DNA from: Flavobacterium sp. 245 | GTDB taxonomy: Bacteria > Bacteroidota > Bacteroidia > Flavobacteriales > Flavobacteriaceae | DNA length: 48,744 nt | Reading direction: 5' to 3' | Assembly (NCBI RefSeq): GCF_004362055.1 | Contig: NZ_SNXB01000018.1 | Coordinates: 1-48,744 of the forward strand | Shown: positions 44,043 through 48,744 of the stretch, one piece after another | Layout of the letters: each line of letters begins with the position of its first letter | How positions within the stretch are numbered: the first letter of the stretch is position 1 | Notes under the pieces: model-generated | The model's database searches: none | Told to the model about the DNA's origin: nothing | The model's input: the letters and a program-made list of their open reading frames with translations, nothing else | Translations under genes and position numbers: made by a program

Positions 44043-44067
44043 TTCCGTTAAGAAATGACTATCTTTG
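44039..44067 (+). promoter_or_regulatory. Promoter of queE, overlapping the preceding terminator
   Basis: TTTG at 44039-44042 (the end of the terminator T-tract) and a perfect TAnnTTTG (TATCTTTG, 44060-44067) are 17 bases apart. The queE ATG is 18 bp downstream of the -7 box. Confidence 0.65.
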
Positions 44068-44084
44068 CACTTTAAAATTGAATA

Positions 44085-44717
44085 ATGTTAGCAAAAGAAA
44101 TACAATTAGAAGTTAATAAAGGAGCAATGTTGCCTTTAATGGAGGAATTTTACACCATTCAGGGAGAAGGCTTTCATACAGGAACTGCCGCATACTTTAT
44201 TAGAATTGGAGGGTGTGATGTGGGATGCCATTGGTGTGATGTTAAAGAAAGCTGGAATGCAGAACTTCATCCGCCAACTAGTACTGAATTAATTGTAAAA
44301 AATGCTTCAGCTTATGCAGATACTGTTGTGATCACTGGAGGTGAACCATTAACATGGGACATGACTTTGCTTACACAGCAGTTAAAAGATAAAAATCTAA
44401 AAGTGCATATAGAGACATCAGGTGCTTATCCGTTGAGCGGCACTTGGGACTGGATTTGTCTTTCTCCCAAAAAGAATAAATTGCCAACTCAAACAGTTTA
44501 TGATAATGCGCATGAATTAAAAGTGATTATTTATAATAAACACGATTTTATTTTTGCAGAAGAACAAGCAGAACTTGTGAATGATAATGCAATTTTATTT
44601 CTTCAGCCCGAATGGAGCAAAAAAGAAGAAATGACGCCGCTGATTGTTGATTATGTAATGAATAACCCGAAATGGCGTGTTTCGCTTCAAACACATAAAT
44701 ATTTGAATATACCATAA
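44085..44717 (+). CDS. queE: 7-carboxy-7-deazaguanine synthase
   Basis: QueE is a radical SAM enzyme that contracts 6-carboxytetrahydropterin to 7-carboxy-7-deazaguanine, an early step to queuosine. 210 aa. The iron-sulfur cysteines are C44, C48 and C51 (GGCDVGCHWCDVKESW, CX3CX2C). FYTIQGEGFHTGTAAYFIR and VVITGGEPL confirm the family. QueA of the same pathway is at 18712; the other queuosine genes are not in the window. A palindromic terminator follows six bases after the stop. Confidence 0.95.
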   Translation: MLAKEIQLEVNKGAMLPLMEEFYTIQGEGFHTGTAAYFIRIGGCDVGCHWCDVKESWNAELHPPTSTELIVKNASAYADTVVITGGEPLTWDMTLLTQQLKDKNLKVHIETSGAYPLSGTWDWICLSPKKNKLPTQTVYDNAHELKVIIYNKHDFIFAEEQAELVNDNAILFLQPEWSKKEEMTPLIVDYVMNNPKWRVSLQTHKYLNIP

Positions 44718-44722
44718 AAGAA

Positions 44723-44755
44723 AAAATCTCTTCAATTGAAGAGATTTTCTTTTTA
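44723..44755. terminator. Bidirectional terminator between queE and the DinB gene
   Basis: AAAATCTCTTCAA (44723-44735) and TTGAAGAGATTTT (44736-44748) form a spacerless 26-bp palindrome with T-rich sequence to 44755 and an A-tract on the other side. It can serve both convergent genes. Confidence 0.82.
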
Positions 44756-44780
44756 TAAGGCTTACTAACAACGGAGTTTT

Positions 44781-45326
44781 TCAGTCCCAGTTTTTAATTT
44801 TTTTTAAAGTGGTGATATGTGCTAAATGATGATTAGAATGCCAGGCATACATTCCTATGATTCGTTTTAGCTTCAGTTCTGAATTGTTTTCAGGATGGAT
44901 AAATGATTTTTCTAATTCGCTTTCTGATAAATTTTTCATAATGTAAGCTAATCTAAAATGAAGCCCTTCTAGTAACTTTAGTGTTGGCTCAATCGGCATA
45001 TATAAATTATCTGGAAGTTCGCTCCATAAAGTTTCATCATATGCTTTTATCACGGGATTGTTTTCAGTTAAAGTCCATTTGATTCTAATATAACAATTCA
45101 TATGACTTTCAGCGCAATGATGAATAACTTGCCTTACTGTCCATCCTTCGGGGCGATATTGTGTATCAAGTTGTTCGTCAGTCAAATGAATTGTTTCGTT
45201 TTTTAATTTTTCTGGAAACGAGGCAATTTCTTCAATTTTATTTAATATGTATTCCTTTGAATAGTTATCTGGAATTACAAATTTCCCAATTGGATACTTT
45301 AATTTTTCTAAATCTAGTTCTTCCAT
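44781..45326 (-). CDS. DinB/YfiT-family putative metal-dependent protein
   Basis: 181 aa, a four-helix-bundle DinB-like protein close to B. subtilis YfiT (start YPIGKFVIPDNYS). Metal-binding histidines are visible: H70 and H75 in IHHCAESH, and H163, H166, H167 and H170 in WHSNHHLAHI. In Firmicutes relatives act as bacillithiol transferases; the thiol cofactor here is unknown. It lies 21 bp downstream of the methyltransferase gene on the same strand, so the two probably form an operon. Confidence 0.9.
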   Translation of the reverse strand: MEELDLEKLKYPIGKFVIPDNYSKEYILNKIEEIASFPEKLKNETIHLTDEQLDTQYRPEGWTVRQVIHHCAESHMNCYIRIKWTLTENNPVIKAYDETLWSELPDNLYMPIEPTLKLLEGLHFRLAYIMKNLSESELEKSFIHPENNSELKLKRIIGMYAWHSNHHLAHITTLKKIKNWD

Positions 45327-45347
45327 TTTTTTAGAATGTTTGTACGT

Positions 45348-46055
45348 TTATATCGAAAGTTTGGCTAAATAATCATAGTGCTCGCCTTCTAAAATTAGTT
45401 CACATTTTAATCCGTTCGCAATCGCAGCATTCTGAAGCGTATTGTAATCTAGGTATAGCCAATCAAAAGATTTTTCTTTTTCTCCTTTATACGAAATAGT
45501 AAAAGTTAATTCTCCATAATATTTATCACCCGACGGAATCCATTTGCCGCCGTCTTCATCTTCATCAAACATATAAATGATATCTGAACTGTCAATTAAA
45601 ATTTGACCACCAGGATTTAATAAAGATTTTAATTTAGATAAATATTGATTGCAGTTTTCTAGTTTTCCAAAAATTCCTGTGCCATTCATTAATAAAAGAA
45701 TAGTATCAAATTTTTCTTCTTCAAAATCTAGAATGTTTCGAACTATTGCGTTTTTCACTCCGCGTAATTGGCAGGTTTCGATTGCTTTTTCTGAGATATC
45801 TATTGAAGTCACATTTAAATTGCGGTCATTTTGAAGAGAAAGGCTATGGCTTCCCGCGCCACAGCCTACATCTAAGGTTTTTCCGAAAGATAATTGCAGG
45901 GCTTTTTGTTCCAATTTTGGCATTTCATTATAGGAGCGAAATAGATACGCAATACTCATTTCATCTTCTTCAGAAATAGAAGTTTCGGTAATAATGTCTT
46001 CGGGTGAATTATTAGTCTGGAAATCGAACATCGCTTTCCCAAAAAGATCTTTCAT
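45348..46055 (-). CDS. Class I SAM-dependent methyltransferase
   Basis: 235 aa. Motif I for SAM binding is LDVGCGAGSH (residues 61-70), followed by VTSIDISEKAIETC (acidic motif II) and FDTILLLMNGTGIFGKL (motif IV region). It resembles the UbiE/Methyltransf_25 type; the substrate is not evident. It starts 74 bp from the divergent YkgJ-type gene. Confidence 0.9.
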   Translation of the reverse strand: MKDLFGKAMFDFQTNNSPEDIITETSISEEDEMSIAYLFRSYNEMPKLEQKALQLSFGKTLDVGCGAGSHSLSLQNDRNLNVTSIDISEKAIETCQLRGVKNAIVRNILDFEEEKFDTILLLMNGTGIFGKLENCNQYLSKLKSLLNPGGQILIDSSDIIYMFDEDEDGGKWIPSGDKYYGELTFTISYKGEKEKSFDWLYLDYNTLQNAAIANGLKCELILEGEHYDYLAKLSI

Positions 46056-46098
46056 CGTATTTTAATTCAAAGATTAAGGTTTCAAGTTTAAAGTTGTT

Positions 46099-46106
46099 TA
46101 ATTTTG
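46099..46106 (+). promoter_or_regulatory. Probable -7 box for the YkgJ-type gene
   Basis: TAATTTTG is a perfect TAnnTTTG, 23 bp before the TTG start at 46130. The surrounding spacer is a degenerate TTCAAGTTTAAAGTTG inverted repeat. Confidence 0.5.
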
Positions 46107-46129
46107 CAGTTCAACTTTAAATTTTAAAC

Positions 46130-46624
46130 TTGAAGCAAATTTTAAACAACTTAAATAAGTTAGCCAAAGATAAGCATATCGAAAACAAAAAGTATTTTGA
46201 TAAGCTTAAAAAGAAACAGCCTAAAAATTTAGACTATGTAATGCAGGACTTACATGATGCTGAGTTCAAAAAAACAGATTGTCTGCAGTGTGCCAATTGT
46301 TGTAAAACGACTGGGCCGTTATTTACTTTGGCTGACATCGAAAGAATTTCAAAATCGTTTAAACAAAAACCACAACAGTTTATAGAGCAGTATCTAAGAA
46401 TTGATGAAGATAAAGATTATGTGTTAAAAAGCGTTCCCTGTACTTTTTTGGATGCTGAGAATTATTGTATGATTTATGATGTTCGTCCAAAAGCATGTCG
46501 TGAATTTCCACATACTGACCGCAAGAAGTTTTATCAAATAACAGATCTGACATTAAAAAACGTCGCAATATGTCCTGCCGCGTATAATATTGTTGAGGAA
46601 ATGAAAAAGAAGCTTCCGCTATAA
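46130..46624 (+). CDS. YkgJ-family cysteine-cluster protein
   Basis: 164 aa from a TTG start; the N-terminus then reads M-KQILNNLNKLAKDKHIENK. No ATG occurs in frame until the middle of the N-terminal helix, so TTG is the best start. The cysteine pattern is C51LQCANCC58 with later PCTFLDAENYC, PKACREFPH and ICPAAYN. This pattern (Pfam CxxCxxCC) is thought to bind zinc or an iron-sulfur cluster. Its biological role is unknown in general. Confidence 0.88.
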   Translation: MKQILNNLNKLAKDKHIENKKYFDKLKKKQPKNLDYVMQDLHDAEFKKTDCLQCANCCKTTGPLFTLADIERISKSFKQKPQQFIEQYLRIDEDKDYVLKSVPCTFLDAENYCMIYDVRPKACREFPHTDRKKFYQITDLTLKNVAICPAAYNIVEEMKKKLPL

Positions 46625-46682
46625 TAAATGCAGCTATTTTGGAATTGTCTTTTACAGGAATTCGATTCTGATTTTTTAAACG

Positions 46683-46690
46683 TATTTTTG
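46683..46690 (+). promoter_or_regulatory. Probable -7 box for the permease gene
   Basis: TATTTTTG is a perfect TAnnTTTG, 42 bp before the TTG start at 46732. No clear -33 was seen. Confidence 0.4.
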
Positions 46691-46731
46691 AAGAAATAAA
46701 CAGTAGGTATTACCAATATAACATCATTAAA

Positions 46732-47967
46732 TTGAATTTAGAATATTTTATAGCCAAAAGACTTATTACTGCTAAAGATTATAAAAGCAGTATTTCGGCA
46801 CCTATCATAAAAATTGCTATTTCGGCAATTGCAATTGGTATTATTATGATGCTGGTTTCTGTGGCGACCGGAATTGGGCTACAGCAAAAAATCCGCGATA
46901 AAATTTCTGCTTTTAATGGTCAGGTAATTATATCAAACTTTGATAACAACAATTCCGAAGTGACTTTGGTTCCAATTTCTAAAAAACAGGATTTTTATCC
47001 TAATTTTAAATCGGTTCCCGATGTCAGCCATGTTCAGGCTATTGCAAGTAAAGCTGGAATTATAAGAACGGCAAATGCGTTTGAAGGTATTATCTTTAAA
47101 GGAGTAGGAGCAGATTATGATTGGAGCAATATAAAAGAGTATTTGGTTGAAGGGAATTTGCCCGATTTCTCAAAAGCACTTAATGAAGAAGTTATTATTT
47201 CCAGATTTCTCGCAGATAGACTTAATTTGAAATTAGGAGATAGTTTTAATACCTTTTTTCTAAAAGAAGAGCAGGGAAAATTGCCAAACAGCCGCCGATT
47301 TAAAATTGCTGGTATTTTTAGTTCAGGATTTCAGGACTTTGACGCGACATATATAATAGGGGATATTCGTCACATACAACGAATCAACAGATGGGCGCCA
47401 GATCAAGTTGGAGCTTTTGAAGTTTTTGTTAAAGATTTTACCCGGATAAAAGAAACCGGTAATCAAATTTACGAAGCGACATCGTCAAGTCTGGATACAA
47501 AAACGATTATAGAAAAGTATAGTTATATTTTTGATTGGCTTCAGCTTTTTGATTTCAATATAGTAGTAATTCTAGGTGTAATGATTTTAGTTGCTACTAT
47601 AAATATGGTAGTGGCTCTTTTAGTCCTAATTTTAGAACGAACACAAATGATTGGAATTTTGAAATCACTAGGTGCCAATAACTGGACTGTCCGAAAAATA
47701 TTCTTGTATAATGCCTTCTATTTAATTATTCGTGGATTGTTCTGGGGTAATCTTATCGGTATTTCGATATTGTTGATTCAACAGCAATTTGGAGTTATTC
47801 ATCTTAATCCCGAAAATTACTATGTCAATCAAGCGCCAGTATATCTAAATTGGGGTTATGTAATAGCGTTGAATTTGCTAACCGTGGTAATTTGTTTTTT
47901 GGTATTATTGATCCCTTCATATTTAATAACGAAAATATCTCCTGTCAAAGCAATAAGGTTTGATTAA
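46732..47967 (+). CDS. FtsX/LolC-type ABC transporter permease
   Basis: 411 aa from a TTG start (NLEYFIAKRLITAKDYKSS is the usual N-terminus of this group). Membrane segments lie at about 26-48 (IKIAISAIAIGIIMMLVSVA), 275-305 (VVILGVMILVATINMVVALL), 325-345 and 375-400. A large periplasmic domain fills 50-270. The layout is that of LolC/LolE and MacB-type permeases, which extract lipoproteins or drive periplasmic effectors. The ATPase partner is not adjacent. It ends at a terminator. Confidence 0.9.
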   Translation: MNLEYFIAKRLITAKDYKSSISAPIIKIAISAIAIGIIMMLVSVATGIGLQQKIRDKISAFNGQVIISNFDNNNSEVTLVPISKKQDFYPNFKSVPDVSHVQAIASKAGIIRTANAFEGIIFKGVGADYDWSNIKEYLVEGNLPDFSKALNEEVIISRFLADRLNLKLGDSFNTFFLKEEQGKLPNSRRFKIAGIFSSGFQDFDATYIIGDIRHIQRINRWAPDQVGAFEVFVKDFTRIKETGNQIYEATSSSLDTKTIIEKYSYIFDWLQLFDFNIVVILGVMILVATINMVVALLVLILERTQMIGILKSLGANNWTVRKIFLYNAFYLIIRGLFWGNLIGISILLIQQQFGVIHLNPENYYVNQAPVYLNWGYVIALNLLTVVICFLVLLIPSYLITKISPVKAIRFD

Positions 47968-47992
47968 TGATTGAAAATATTTAATTGTATGT

Positions 47993-48030
47993 AACCCGCC
48001 AGATTATAAAATTTGGCGGGTTTGTTTTTT
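47993..48030 (+). terminator. Terminator of the permease gene
   Basis: AACCCGCCA (47993-48001) pairs with TGGCGGGTT (48014-48022), followed by TGTTTTTT. Confidence 0.85.
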
Positions 48031-48137
48031 CTATACATATATAAGTGGAGGATCACATTTATAATATATGAGAATAAGGATTTAGAACATTTGATTGGGG
48101 CGGGAGTTTTTGAAGCCAGTAATTTGTTTTAATAAGC

Positions 48138-48250
48138 AGCTGTTTCCCGCTATCCGCTACACACGAGTGATAGCGAACTGAGGAAGTAATCTTTTGTGGT
48201 GAACCCCGCCACAAAAGGATTTTCACTACTATCGGGGCTAGGGAAGTTGT
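48138..48250. repeat. Structured repeat element (CCCGCTATCC ... ATCGGGGCTAG)
   Basis: Two hairpins stand in series: CGCTATC (48148-48154) with GATAGCG (48169-48175), and AATCTTTTGTGG (48188-48199) with CCACAAAAGGATT (48209-48221, one bulge). The block is bounded by TTTCCCGCTATCC and ATCGGGGCTAGGGAA. From memory, elements with the same ends are frequent between genes in Flavobacteriaceae. It may be a repeat or a structured RNA on either strand. The rest of 48250-48570 shows no supportable gene. Confidence 0.6.
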
Positions 48251-48576
48251 TTTCGAGAGAGGCCTTATATATAAGTATAGAAAGATACGTGTCGGAAAAG
48301 CAGTGAAAAGAGACTTTGTGCCTTGGTTTCTTCGTGGAAAAGGCGGAAAAAGGCTAAAAAGGGGGGTAATATAATATGGTGTAAAGTTCTCAGGAAAGAA
48401 TGTATTGCTTTGTGAAGTCCATAAAAATGGCGTTTTCGGAAATGCAAGAATTGAGATAAACACAAACACTACGGAATATTCTTATAAATGATAAAAAAAA
48501 TCAAAAGCTAAGTTTTGAGTTATCAGAGTGTTAAGAAAAAGTTTTAAAAAAGATCAAAAAAACTCAGATAAAAAGC

Positions 48577-48606
48577 TTGTTTAACTCAATAAAGGTGCTA
48601 CTTTTG
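48577..48606 (+). promoter_or_regulatory. Strong promoter, probable rRNA operon P1
   Basis: AAAAGCTTG with TTG at 48577-48579, 19-base spacer, TACTTTTG at 48599-48606 (perfect TAnnTTTG), then CACCCGCAA. It closely resembles the second promoter 122 bp downstream. Confidence 0.7.
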
Positions 48607-48697
48607 CACCCGCAACAACGACAAACGTTCACTGAAACACTGGCAAGTTAAACGAATTAAGGGAAACGAAAGTTTTGAAAAATAATTCAAAAAAAGC

Positions 48698-48728
48698 TTG
48701 TGGGATTTGAAAACGGATGTTACATTTG
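48698..48728 (+). promoter_or_regulatory. Strong promoter, probable rRNA operon P2
   Basis: AAAAAGCTTG with TTG at 48698-48700, 20-base spacer, TACATTTG at 48721-48728, then CACCCCGCAA. Tandem near-identical promoters at the end of a long non-coding stretch are the usual set-up before 16S rRNA in this group. The rRNA itself would lie beyond the window, so this is inference. Confidence 0.7.
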
Positions 48729-48744
48729 CACCCCGCAAAACACG

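Noticed and set aside
48059..48469. Minus-strand frame of 136 codons near the window end
   Set aside because: It crosses the structured repeat element, has no promoter or domain, and its composition looks like chance.

Overview
The window is an AT-rich bacterial chromosome segment that reads as a Flavobacterium-like member of the Bacteroidota. The signs are: -7 promoter boxes of the form TAnnTTTG paired with an upstream TTG or TTTG; start codons preceded by A-rich sequence rather than Shine-Dalgarno motifs; an exbB-exbD-exbD-tonB-(small membrane protein)-pstS-TPR gene block; SusC-plug-like sequence (VVVGYGTQKK); DUF3857 proteins; and intergenic spaces full of short palindromic repeats. I saw no CRISPR array, prophage, intact insertion sequence or tRNA gene.

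Layout. 1-4830 is an aromatic amino acid operon: a Phe/Tyr-rich leader peptide with an attenuator, then pheA, a class I/II aminotransferase, tyrA and a DAHP synthase-chorismate mutase fusion, closed by a strong terminator. 5189-8530 encodes a large mosaic VIT/vWA protein carrying TonB-linker-like and SusC-plug-like segments. 8670-18402 holds rsgA, dtd, three DUF3857/transglutaminase-like proteins with a fossil fourth copy, a MazG-type pyrophosphohydrolase and aroA. 18712-22032 holds queA, kynU and a glycine-zipper lipoprotein. 22091-28858 holds a large uncharacterised protein, a membrane-anchored AsmA-like protein, a penicillin acylase family enzyme and a small secreted protein. 29006-34473 is a minus-strand run: two serine beta-lactamase-like hydrolases, an AraC regulator, a small secreted protein and a GNAT acetyltransferase. 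34904-37850 holds kmo and, convergent to it, a HerA-like ATPase. 38231-43985 is the TonB energisation operon. 44085-47967 holds queE, a DinB/YfiT protein, a methyltransferase, a YkgJ-type cysteine-cluster protein and an FtsX-type permease. 47968-48744 is non-coding: a terminator, a structured repeat element and two tandem strong promoters that probably drive an rRNA operon just beyond the window.

How the genes work together. DAHP synthase, AroA, the chorismate mutase domain, PheA, TyrA and the aminotransferase cover entry to the shikimate pathway, its EPSP step and both branches to Phe and Tyr. The leader peptide would couple that operon to charged tRNA-Phe and tRNA-Tyr. Kmo and KynU are consecutive steps on the kynurenine route to 3-hydroxyanthranilate, although the genes lie 14 kb apart. 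QueA and QueE both belong to queuosine synthesis. ExbB, two ExbD and TonB form the motor for outer-membrane receptors.

The most noteworthy observations are the complete Phe/Tyr attenuator, the mosaic VIT protein whose middle is a rearranged copy of the TonB linker found 33 kb away, the stepwise loss of transglutaminase catalytic residues across tandem DUF3857 paralogs, and several families of nested or paired inverted repeats between genes.
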